Shown: one piece after another, positions 45,145-54,305 of the stretch
Numbering within the stretch: position 1 is the first letter of the stretch
Layout of the letters: each line of letters starts with the position of its first letter
From: Nocardia brasiliensis IFM 10847
Lineage (GTDB): Bacteria; Actinomycetota; Actinomycetes; Mycobacteriales; Mycobacteriaceae
DNA: 64,000 nt
Reading direction: 5' to 3'
Assembly: GCF_000710915.1 (NCBI RefSeq)
Contig: NZ_BAUA01000209.1
Coordinates: 1-64,000 of the forward strand
Program-made: the position numbers and the translations under genes
The notes under the pieces: model-generated
Told to the model about the DNA's origin: nothing
The model's input: only the letters and a program-made list of their open reading frames with translations
Databases searched by the model: none

Positions 45145-46296
45145 TCAACGCTCGTTTGTGCTGTCCGCCTTCGCCGCCCGGGCCGCGAGCCGGCTCGCCG
45201 CGACCGCGCCGCCGGCGATCGTGCAGAGCGCGCCGAGCATCAATGCCGCGGCCTCCCCGGCAACCAGCACGTGCAGCTCGGTGCCGACGGTGACGGCGGC
45301 GACCGGCACGCCGATCTGCGCGGCCGCGAGCGCGCCGTAACCGACCGGTTGCCCGGCCGCCCGCAGGGCCAGGTGGACCAGGAGCGCGCCGGCGCCGAGG
45401 GCCAGACCCAGGGCGATGAGTTGCGGATCCTCGCCGAAGTCCCGCAGATTGAGCCGGGCGCCGAGCCAGACGAAGAACAGCGGCGCGAGGAAGCCGTCGC
45501 TGATGGCGAAGAGCTGGCGCGCCACCCGCCGCGGTTCGCCGACCGCGGCCACGGCCAGCCCGGCCGCGAAACCTGCCAGCATGATCGACACCCGGGTCTG
45601 CGCGGCGACCGCGCACAGGGCGAACAGCACCGCGAGGCTGACGCGCAGCTCCAGGGCGAGTCCGCGTTCCTCGGAGATCCGGTGCACCCGCCGCCGCGCA
45701 CCCGACTGCTCCACCCAGCGCAGGAGCGCGAAAAGTACGACGGCACAGGCGGATACCGCGAGCGCGCCGAGGGCGGCCCGCCCCGCGTGCCCCGGATCGA
45801 TCGCCAGCGGCAGTGCGACCACACAGACGGTGTCAGCGATCGCGACCTGTGCGGTCAACGCGAGCACCGGCTTTCCACGCAGCCCGAGCGAGTCGATGAT
45901 CGGCAGCACCAGAGCGGCGGAGGACGACGCGAGCAGCACGGCGTACATCGCGCCGTGCCCGGTGCCGAACCAGTGCGCGATACCGAAACCCGCCGGCACC
46001 GCGAGCAATCCGACGAGCACCGCCCGCAGCGCGCCGGCGCCGAGCGCGGCGCGCACCGTCGGATCGCGCACCGGCACGTGGGTGCCCGCGACGAACATGA
46101 CCACGGCGAAACCCATGTCCGCCAGGAACGTGAAGATCGGATCCGCGCTGTGCAGCACGCCGAATCCGGTGGCGCCGAACATGATTCCCGCCACCACCTC
46201 GCCCAGCACCACCGGCAGGTGCCAGGCGCCGCGCAGCGCGAGCAGCGGGCCGCACAGGCCGAGCGCGAGCACCAGCGCGAGGGTGGAGAAGGTCAC
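45145..46296 (-). CDS. Cation:proton antiporter (CPA2/KefB-like)
   Basis: 383 residues from a GTG at 46296, overlapping the upstream stop (GTGA). Ten or more membrane helices are visible. The family signature near the start is LPVVLGEVVAGIMFGATGFG; later helices include FLADMGFAVVMFVAGTHVPV and FLAPLFFVWLGARLNL. It should exchange Na+ or K+ for protons. No C-terminal TrkA domain is present. It is coupled to the ParB-like gene upstream. Confidence 0.84.
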   Translation of the reverse strand: MTFSTLALVLALGLCGPLLALRGAWHLPVVLGEVVAGIMFGATGFGVLHSADPIFTFLADMGFAVVMFVAGTHVPVRDPTVRAALGAGALRAVLVGLLAVPAGFGIAHWFGTGHGAMYAVLLASSSAALVLPIIDSLGLRGKPVLALTAQVAIADTVCVVALPLAIDPGHAGRAALGALAVSACAVVLFALLRWVEQSGARRRVHRISEERGLALELRVSLAVLFALCAVAAQTRVSIMLAGFAAGLAVAAVGEPRRVARQLFAISDGFLAPLFFVWLGARLNLRDFGEDPQLIALGLALGAGALLVHLALRAAGQPVGYGALAAAQIGVPVAAVTVGTELHVLVAGEAAALMLGALCTIAGGAVAASRLAARAAKADSTNER

Positions 46297-46682
46297 GGCA
46301 GGGCGGCGATCTTCGCGGGAATGGCGATATTCTCGTCGGCCCAGTGGATGGCGCACACTCGGTGGTAGCCGTCGGCGATCACCAACGGGGCGCCGGTGCG
46401 AAAGTCGCCGCGCACCAACAGGATCGGTGACAGCGACTTGCCATTGTTGATCTTGATCAGGTCCCGCCGCACATGCGCGTTCTCCGGCGGCAGCAGCTCC
46501 AGCCGGGCGGCGCGCAGAATATCCTTGGCCTTCTTGTACGACACGGGTGCGGCCCGCAGGTCGTCCACCACGGCGCGCACGATCTTCGGCCCGGCCAGCA
46601 ACTCCAGGTAGTCGGCCGCGGCCGGATAGTCGTGCTCCTCGGGCTCGGCCTTCCATTGCACGGAAATCGTCTCGGTCGCCAT
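46293..46682 (-). CDS. ParB-like domain hypothetical protein
   Basis: 129 residues. The C-terminal half (GKSLSPILLVRGDFRTGAPL, then VIADGYHRVCAIHWADENI) resembles the ParB/sulfiredoxin fold, with DGYHR in place of the usual GxHR. The first half is helical (KKAKDILRAARLELLPP). It is not next to a parA gene, so chromosome partitioning is unlikely. Its stop overlaps the antiporter start by 4 bp. Confidence 0.68.
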   Translation of the reverse strand: MATETISVQWKAEPEEHDYPAAADYLELLAGPKIVRAVVDDLRAAPVSYKKAKDILRAARLELLPPENAHVRRDLIKINNGKSLSPILLVRGDFRTGAPLVIADGYHRVCAIHWADENIAIPAKIAALP

Positions 46683-46743
46683 GCCCTCATTTTGGCGGCC
46701 GCCGCCCCTGATCAGCGGGACCTCGGCGGTGTTTCGGCGCAGG

Positions 46744-48481
46744 TCAGATCATCGCGACGGGGTCGAGACGCCCGGCGAGGTAGCGGGCCCGGCACTCGCC
46801 GCGTCGCAGCTTGCCGCTGGTGGTCTTGGGTATGCGGCCCGGTTCGACCAGCAGTACCGCGCCCGGCAGCACCTCGTGCGCGGCCGCGACCGCCGCGCGG
46901 ATCCGGCGGGCGAGCACCGAGAACTCGGTGGGTTCGACGACTTCGACGGTGCTCAGTTCCGCGACCACCACGAGGTCCTCTCGGCGTCCGTCGTCGTGCC
47001 CGAACACCGTCACGTGTCCCGGCCTGACCTCCGGCGCGCACGCCTCGACCGTCGCCTCGATATCGGGCGGATAGTGATTGCGGCCGTCGACCACCACGAC
47101 GTCCTTGCGGCGACCCGCGATGTAGAGCTGGTCGTCGAACCAGAAACCGAGGTCGCCGGTGCGCAACCAGTGCACGTCGCTGCCGGCCAGGGCGGCATGG
47201 AAGGTCTCGGCGGTGGCGTCGGGCCTGCCGAAGTAGCCGTCGCAGACATTGTCGCCCGCCACCCAGATCTCCCCGACTCGGCCGGTCGGCAGCTCGACCT
47301 GGGTGAGCGGGTGCACGATCCGCACGTCCTGTCCGACGGGCACGCCGCAGCCGACGAGCGCCGCGCCGCCGAACGGTTCGTCCCCGGGCACCAGCGCGAC
47401 CACCCGGCCCTCGGACAGCGCGGCACGGTCGAAGCGCTGCGCCACCGGCTCTTCGTCCCGGGCGCAGACGGTGACCGTCAGCGTGGCTTCGGCGAGCCCG
47501 AAGCCGGGCGTGTGTGCTTGCTGCCGGAAGCCGTAATCGAGGAAGGCGGTGCTGAATTCGTCGAGCGCCTCGGCGCGCACCGGCTCGGAGCCGTTCAGCA
47601 GCAGATCGAGCCCGGACAGGTCCAATCCCGCCCGCTCCTGCGGCGTGGTCGCCGAAACCGTCAGGGAGAGACCGAAGTTCGGCCCGCCGGTGATGCCGAC
47701 CCGATAGTCGCTGACGGCACGCAGCCAGCGGATCGGCCGCTTCACGAACTCGGCGGGCGCCATCGTATAGCCGGGCACGCCGCAGTAGAGCGGGAGTGAC
47801 AGCCCGAGGATCAGACCCATGTCGTGGAAGAACGGCAACCAGGTCAGAATGGGCTTGTCCGGTGTGGGAGCCAGCGCGTGGCACAGCTGTTCCAGGGCCG
47901 CGGCCATGTTGGCGTGGGTGACCTGGACGCCGGTCGGCGCCTGCGTCGACCCGGAGGTGTACTGCAGGTAGGCCAGCGTGCCGCGCAGCGGGTCGAGCAC
48001 GGGCGCTGCCGAATTGCCCGGTGGCACGGCGGTGGTCACGGACACGTCGGGTGGCAGCCGCACCACTTGGCCGAGTCCTGGTCCGAGCACCGCCGGACTG
48101 GTCACGTCGCTGTGCGAGAGCAGGGCGGCGGTCGGTCGGGCGTCGGCGAGCACGGCGTGCAACCGCTCCCGGTTCCGCGTGCCCGCGGCCGGAAACAGCG
48201 GTACCGCAATGCGATTGCTGTACAGGCAGGCGAGAAACGCGACGGCGTAGTCGAGTCCGTGCGCACAGAGGATGGCGACCCGGTCCCCCCGGCGCGCTCG
48301 CGCCGCGCAGTCGTGCGGCGAGTTCTCCTGCCGCGGTGTGCAAACGGGCGTAGGTGATCGAGTGCGGCAGGCGTTCGTGCATCCGGTACCGCAGCTCGGT
48401 GTACGCGATGACGTCGGGGTGCGCCGCGGCCTGTTCGGCGACTCGCACGGCGAGACTGTTGCGCATCGGGTCGGTCGTCAC
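46744..48481 (-). pseudogene. Fatty-acyl-AMP ligase (FAAL), frameshifted
   Basis: The GTG at 48481 overlaps the PKS stop (GTGA). The N-terminal 69 residues (YTELRYRMHERLPHSITYAR) and the rest (from RVAILCAHGLDYAVAFLACL) lie in different frames. Removing one G from the six-G run at 48285-48290 joins them into a 578-residue protein, the normal FAAL size. Visible motifs are QYTSGSTQAPTGVQVTHAN (P-loop), GFGLAEATLTV, LRTGDLGFWFDDQLYIAGR, and the C-terminal Lys in PKTTSGKLRR. FAALs adenylate fatty acids and load them on an acyl carrier protein for a PKS, which fits the operon. It may be a true pseudogene, a phase-variable gene or a sequencing error. Confidence 0.85.
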
Positions 48482-51400
48482 GGGACCTCGCACGCCGGTA
48501 CCGGAGCGACCTCGTCGGTCGTCAAAAGATAGGTGTCGCTGTAGCGCAGCACCTGGGTGAGCAGCCCCGCGCCGCGCCGGGCGGCACCGGTGCGGGGCAG
48601 CGCGCTGCCGTCCGGGTCCGCCATCGACCGGTCCCAGCCGATGCTGAGCACCCGGCGGCCGACGTATACCGAGGCCAGCGCGTCCATCGCGGCATTGGCC
48701 GCGGCGTGCGCCGCTCTACCCGGCGCGCCGAGCGCACCGGTGGTGGCCGAGCACAGCAGGACGAAGTCGGTCGGGTCGGCGGCGGTCAGCTCGATCAGGT
48801 TGCGAGCCGCGTGCAGTTTGGGCGCGAACATCGTGGTCAACTGGGCGGGCGTGACGGCATCGAACGCCGCGTCGGTACCGTCGGCGGCCGCGTGCACGAC
48901 GCCGCGGATGGTGGAACCGCACTCCCGGATGTCGTTGAGCGCATTGGCGAGATCCGCACGGTCGGCGGCGTCGCAGCGCACGACCACGATCCGGTCCTCC
49001 CATCCGTCGAGCAGTGCGGGAATCGGTCGTGGCGCCCGGGTGAGCACCACGACGTCGCGAGCGCCGGAATCGAGCAGCCAGCGCACCGCGATCGAACCGA
49101 GTACGCCCAAACCGCCGGTGACCACGTAGGTTCCGCCGATATCCACGGTGGCCGGGAGTGCGCGGCGGCGCGCGTGCGCGAACCGGCGTACCGCGAAAGT
49201 ATCCGTGGACAACCGCAATTCGGCCGGTACACCGGGGGCATCGGTGACCAGCAGGCGGCACAGCGCGGGCACGTCCGCGGTATCGGTGTCGGCCCATACC
49301 AGCCGCACCGTCCGGTCGGACTCCAGTTGCAGCGACCGCACCAGCCCGGCGATACCGAACGAGGTCGCGAGTTCGCCGAAACGCGGCATCCCCGCGGCCG
49401 GGTCTCGTGGTGCCGGTAGCACGATCGTCACGGTGCGCGGGTGCGCCGCCGCGAGTACCTGCTGGAGCAGCACCAGCACGTGGCCGACGGACGCCGCGCT
49501 GTCCGTCACCGCAGTGCCGTCGAATTCGACAGCGGCCGAACTGGTTTCGGTCCAGACCAGGACCAGTGCGGCAGGTCCGTGCGCGAGCGCCGCCGCGACC
49601 AGCGGCCGCGCTGCCTCGGGTCCGTGTGGAATTCGATCGGTGGGCACTACCGCGCCGAGTGCGGTGCTCAGCCGGACGGCCAGATCCGAGTCGCCGATGA
49701 TCAAGGCGCGCTCGACGAGTGGGTCCTGGGCCAGGCCCGGGAGATCCCCCCGGCTGCCATGTCTCCTGACGGAACGAGAACGGGCGCTCGACGGGCCGCG
49801 GTGCGTCGACGGCCGGAATGTCGGGTGCCGCGAACCGGATCCGCACGCCGGAGAGGGCCAGACACGGAACACCATGCTGGTCGGTGCCGATCACGTCGCC
49901 GAGCAGGCCGGTCGTGCTCCGCGTGCGCAGGAACGCGTGCGCCTCCAGCACGGTCCGGCGGGGTTCAGCAGAGAGCCAGGCCGATTCGATGCCGACCGGC
50001 AGCGGGATCGCGTCGGCCGGTGCGTCCTCGTACCCGGTCGCCGCGAGTAGTTGCAGACAGCCCTCGACTGTTGCGGTGCTGTGCAATTCGGCGGCGTCGA
50101 ACAGGCCGACGGCCCGCTCGGGGCCGAGCGCGATGCCGCGCAGCACGCGCAGGCGCGGACCGTAAGCCAAACGCCGGCACTGCAACTCGTCGTAGAACGC
50201 CGCGGGCGCGACGACCCGCATCCGGTGCCGCCCGGCCCGGTTGATATCGACCACCCGCATCCATGCGACGATATCCGCGGGTGTGGGGTCGCCGCCCAGC
50301 CGGGCCGAAGCCAGCGCTCCGCCGTCGGTGACCTCCGCCCGCAGACTTCCCGCGCTGTCGAGGGCGCGGTAGTGGACCCGGGCCAGCACCCCGAATTCGG
50401 CCTGCTCGTGCACCACGAAATCGCTCAGCACGGTCGCGTCGGCACCCGCGTGCCGAAGCAGGATCCGCAGCCAGAAGGACGCGGGCACGGTGGGCGTGTC
50501 GCACACCACGTGATCGACGAGATCGTCTGCGGGCAGGGTCGGTTCGGCCGGCTGCGGGTCGGGCAGCGTGCGTGGCCTGCGCCAGATCCGTCGCGGCGCC
50601 GCGACGAACGGCCCCTGCGCGGACCACTCGATCGGCCGTCCGTCGAGGTGCAGCCGTGCCAGACAGGCGAGAAAGTCACCGGCCTCGTCGGCGCGGGTCG
50701 CCACCGGGTACACCGCATCGCGGAAATCGGGATAGGCCCGGACCGCCGGGCTCAGCACGGGTTGCGGCGCGATCTCCACGACCGTGGTCACGCCGTCCAC
50801 CGCCGCGTGCGCCAGCGCGGCGGCGAGTTGTACGGTGCCCGAGGCGTTCTCGGCCCAATACCGGCCGTCCGCCGCCGGGCCGGTGAGCACCGCGCCGTGC
50901 CGGACCGTCGAATACATGGGTGTATGCGGTGCCGCCGGACGCAGATCCGTGAGCGCGTCGAGGAAACCCGTGGGCACAGTGCCGGTCCGGCCGTGCGGGT
51001 CGGCATCATCGGTGAGGCGTCGGGCGAACATGTCGCGGCGCTTGGCCCGACGGATCACGGTGTCGATATAGCGGGCACTGCCCGTGACGAGCACGGCCCG
51101 CGGACCGTTTACCGCCGCGAGGTGGACCTGTCCGCGCAGCGGCTCGATCAGCTTGGCCGCATCCTCCGGGGTGGCGGTCAGCAGGGCCGCCGCGGTACTG
51201 CCCGGCGCGGGCAATCTGCTGTGCTGCACCACGATCCGGGCGGCATCGGCGAGCGGCAGTGCACCGCTGACCGCGGCCGCGGCCAGCTCGCCGAGCCCGT
51301 GTCCGGCCACGGCGTCGGGCCGAATCCCCCACGCCGACAGCAGTTCCGTCAGCGCCACCTGGAAGGTGAACAGCGCGGGCACGACGAGCGCGCTCGGGTG

Positions 51401-52702
51401 CGCGCCGCTCGCGGCACGGCCGCCCGCCGCAGCGAGCGCGAAGCCGTGCTTCGGTGTCCAGCTGCGTGGGCCACCCGCCGCGACGATCGTCTCGGCGGTC
51501 TCGGCCAGTGCGGCGGCGAAGACGCGGTGCCGGGCGGCGAGCGCGCGGCCCATCGCGACGTGTAGTGCGCTCTGCCCGGAAAACAAGAACAGCAGACGGC
51601 CCGGCCGTCGTGCCGAGGACGGGCCCAGCACCGCGGTGCTCGCCTCGCCATGCGCCAGCGCGTGCAACTGCGTCATCGCGTCGTCGCGGTCCTGGGCCAG
51701 GACCACCGCGCGCGTCCGCTCCGGTATCAATCGTGCTGTGGCCGCGGCGAACTCGCGCACCGAAGCGCCCGCGGCGCCGGCGCGCTCGAGCCGCATCGCG
51801 TAACGCTGGGCTTGCGCGCGGAGTTCGGCATTGTCCCGGCCGGTCACCGGGATCAGCACCGGCGGCTCATAGCCGCGATCGGCGCCGGTGGCCTGGCTGC
51901 CGCGCAACACCACCTCGGCATAGGTGCTGGCGCCCGCGCGGACGCTCACCCGGACGAGCGCTGCGGCGGCCGCGGGTGTCTCGGCCGCATCGGGCGCGAG
52001 CGGGCGATCGCCGTGATAGACCCGGAGGGCGGCCTCGATCAGCTCGCCGACGGTCGCGACGGGCGGTGCCGCCGCGCTGCTCACTCGCTCCGGCGCAGCC
52101 CCGGCGTGGCCGTTCGAACCGAAGGCCACCTCGGTGATCTGTGCGTACTGGCGATTACCGTCGCGGGCCGCGTCCGCGGTGCGTTGCAGGATCACCACCG
52201 CGCAGTGGTCGGGCTCGGTGCCGTTGGCCTGAATCTCGTTGGTCGACACGGGATTCGGTGGCGGCGCGGTGACATCGCCGACGATGGCGAACGGTACCGA
52301 CGCGTCGTCGAGTAGCCGTACCGCCATGCCGAGGGCGGTCAGGAACGACGCCTGCGCGCTGTCCAGCGTGAGGCTCGGCCCGTGCAGATCCAGCGCCGTG
52401 GACAACAGGTCGGCCGGGCCCGCGCCCGCGCCGAAGAGCACGGCGGCGCTGGAACCCGGTGCCCGGTAACCGATTCCGGCGTCGTCGAGCGCCTCGACCG
52501 CGACCGTCATGGTCAGCCGCTGCGGTCCGGCCATGGCCGCGTGCTCGCGCGCGGACAGGCCGAACCAGTCGTGGTCGAACGGCTCGATGCCCGCGGCGGC
52601 GCCCGGTGGCCGGGTGTGCAGCATTCGCCAGTATTCCTCGGCGCTCGCGGCCCCGGAAATCCGGCAGCCGATGCCGACGATCGATACCCCCGCTGCTGTC
52701 AT
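48478..52702 (-). pseudogene. Polyketide synthase (truncated KSQ-like, AT, DH, KR), frameshifted and catalytically degenerate
   Basis: The ATG at 52702 overlaps the ACP stop. Domains in order: a short KS-like region (1-240) with Gln117 where the Cys should be (TLDSAQASF) and without the later His motifs; AT (about 365-700) with GHGLGE at 467-472 instead of GHSxGE; DH (about 725-960) with H731 and P740 but Gly replaced by Asp735; KR (about 1190-1350) with TGGLGVLG intact but RAAHAAANA where the Tyr is expected. A frameshift occurs in the six-G run at 49746-49751; with one G fewer the protein is 1407 residues. There is no internal ACP or thioesterase. The acyl carrier and ligase are separate overlapping genes. 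Confidence 0.85.
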
Positions 52703-52955
52703 CGCATCGCGAGATACTCGACCAGTCGATCGATGTCGGGGTGGTCGTAGATCGTCGCGAGCGAGATCTCGACCCCCATGGCGTCCTCTAATAGCGCCGT
52801 GAGCCTGGCCAACTGGTGGAGTTCAAGCCGAGATCGGCGAAGGGCGCGTCGGTGGCGACGGTGGTCGCGTCCACGCCGAGCAGTTCGGCCACCGCCGTGA
52901 CCGCCGCGGTGGTGAGCGTCACACGCCGACTGTGCACCATTGAGCTCCGATCCAT
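52699..52955 (-). pseudogene. Acyl carrier protein, frameshifted
   Basis: From the ATG at 52955 the frame reads TAVAELLGVDATTVATDAPF then ADLGLNSTS, where S46 is the phosphopantetheine site (LGLNS for LGLDS). It then runs into a premature stop at 52788. Adding one base near 52809-52814 continues as LARLTALLEDAMGVEISLAT and YDHPDIDRLVEYLAMR, giving a normal 85-residue ACP whose stop overlaps the PKS ATG. Both halves are clearly ACP-like. It would carry the acyl chain for the PKS/FAAL. Confidence 0.83.
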
Positions 52956-53113
52956 CCCAACACGCTCGACCCCCGTTACGACGACTTCATGCCGGTCGCC
53001 CGGGCACCCCCAGCGATTATGCCGAGATATCCGACGGTGGAGAAGAGTCTTTTGCTCGGCCTTCGCTCCGGACCCGCGCACGGTCGGCACGGGCCCGGTC
53101 GAGCGTGCGGCGA

Positions 53114-53569
53114 TCAGCCGGCGCGCAGTTCGATCCGCAGGCCGTCCTTGGTGCAGGCCGAGGGCGTGCGGGGGTCGGGTTGGGCGTGGCACTGCCAACC
53201 CTGGACGGTTTGCGCGTCGGTGTTGCTGACGGTCTGCGCGTATTCGGTTGCCACATTGACAGCTTCGGTGCAACCGACGCGCCCGGCCGGCGTGCCCGGG
53301 GCGATGACGGTGCGGGTGCCGCCGCCCGCGTCGGTGACCGGGCCGCAGTTCACGTCCTCGACGATATTGCCCGGGGCCGGGGTCACGCTCGGATCGGCGG
53401 CGTCCTTCGTCGTAGCGGCCGGAGTCGCGAGGGTGGCGGTGCGAGCCGGATCGGCGGCAGCGGAGGTGGCGTGGGCGGAATGGTCGGTGTCGTTCGTACC
53501 GCAACCGGTCGCCGCGCCGACGACCGCGAACGCGGTGGCGGCGCAGACCGCGAGGTGGGTGAGTTGCAC
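53114..53569 (-). CDS. Secreted lipoprotein, unknown function
   Basis: 151 residues from a GTG at 53569 with AGGAG upstream; the longer frame is non-coding-like. The signal sequence (LAVCAATAFAVVGAATGC) ends in a lipobox-like GAATGC. A Ala/Thr-rich linker is followed by a small domain with four Cys (VNCGPV, GCTEAV, WQCHAQ, ACTKDG) that could form two disulfides. It resembles small exported lipoproteins of mycolata but no family can be named. The 158 bp between it and the ACP gene hold no gene. Confidence 0.72.
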   Translation of the reverse strand: MQLTHLAVCAATAFAVVGAATGCGTNDTDHSAHATSAAADPARTATLATPAATTKDAADPSVTPAPGNIVEDVNCGPVTDAGGGTRTVIAPGTPAGRVGCTEAVNVATEYAQTVSNTDAQTVQGWQCHAQPDPRTPSACTKDGLRIELRAG

Positions 53570-53670
53570 TGTGCTGGCTCCTGATCTCGAGGCGACTACC
53601 GAGTTCCGTAGCCGTGGTGTTGCCGAGCCGGGGGAACGGTAAACCTGATGGTGCCGAGCCGCACCGGACC

Positions 53671-54276
53671 TCAGCGGCGCGCGAGCAACTCCAGCGCACG
53701 CGCGGCGGTGAGCGAGCCCGCGGTGGTGAGTTCGAGGTCGGCCAGCGACGACTCGTGTGCCGCCGGGTCGGCCGCGGCCACGCAGTCGGCCACGGGATGC
53801 ACGGTGAAACCCAGATCGGTGCCGTGCCGCGCGGTTTGTTCCACGGTCAGGTTGGTCGCGACCCCGGTGAGGAACAACGTGTCGATGCCGCGATCGGCGC
53901 ACCAGGCGGGCAGCTCGCTGCCGGCCAGTCCGGACAGCTTCTGATTGTCGAACACCGCGGACGGTTGTCCCGCCATCTCCGGGATGATCTGGCTACCAGG
54001 CGAATTCGGTCGGAATTCGGTCTGCGCCGCGGCGACCGAACGCATGAAGCCGGTGTTGCGCACCAGCTGACCCTCGCCCACCGGGACGGTGAAGCGGGTG
54101 AACAGCACCGGCACATCCTGGGCCGCAACCGCTTCGTGGAAGCGCACCGCCCGGTCGAGCACGCCGGAGGCGGCCACCGGCGCGGCGAGCATCGGCCCGA
54201 AGAAGCCTTCGGGCTTGATCACGTTCACCTGCCAGTGCAGCGCGAGGACGGCCGCGCGGATACGAGGAATCGCCAT
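53671..54276 (-). CDS. Isochorismatase-fold protein lacking the catalytic Cys
   Basis: 201 residues with the isochorismatase-like cysteine hydrolase fold: VFDNQKLSGLAG (K113) and LFLTGVATNLTVEQTARHG. The catalytic triad Asp-Lys-Cys is mostly gone: the usual Asp (VIDMQ) reads ALHWQ with H14, and the Cys of TNxCV is T144. It is therefore unlikely to be a normal amidase or nicotinamidase. The start is 29 bp downstream of the FadD-type gene's stop, so both may be on one transcript. Confidence 0.82.
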   Translation of the reverse strand: MAIPRIRAAVLALHWQVNVIKPEGFFGPMLAAPVAASGVLDRAVRFHEAVAAQDVPVLFTRFTVPVGEGQLVRNTGFMRSVAAAQTEFRPNSPGSQIIPEMAGQPSAVFDNQKLSGLAGSELPAWCADRGIDTLFLTGVATNLTVEQTARHGTDLGFTVHPVADCVAAADPAAHESSLADLELTTAGSLTAARALELLARR

Positions 54277-54305
54277 CCGACCGACCGTACCTCAGCGCAG
54301 CGCGG

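Noticed and set aside
46293-46682. Chromosome partitioning ParB
   Set aside because: Only a weak ParB-like segment, no HTH domain and no parA neighbour.
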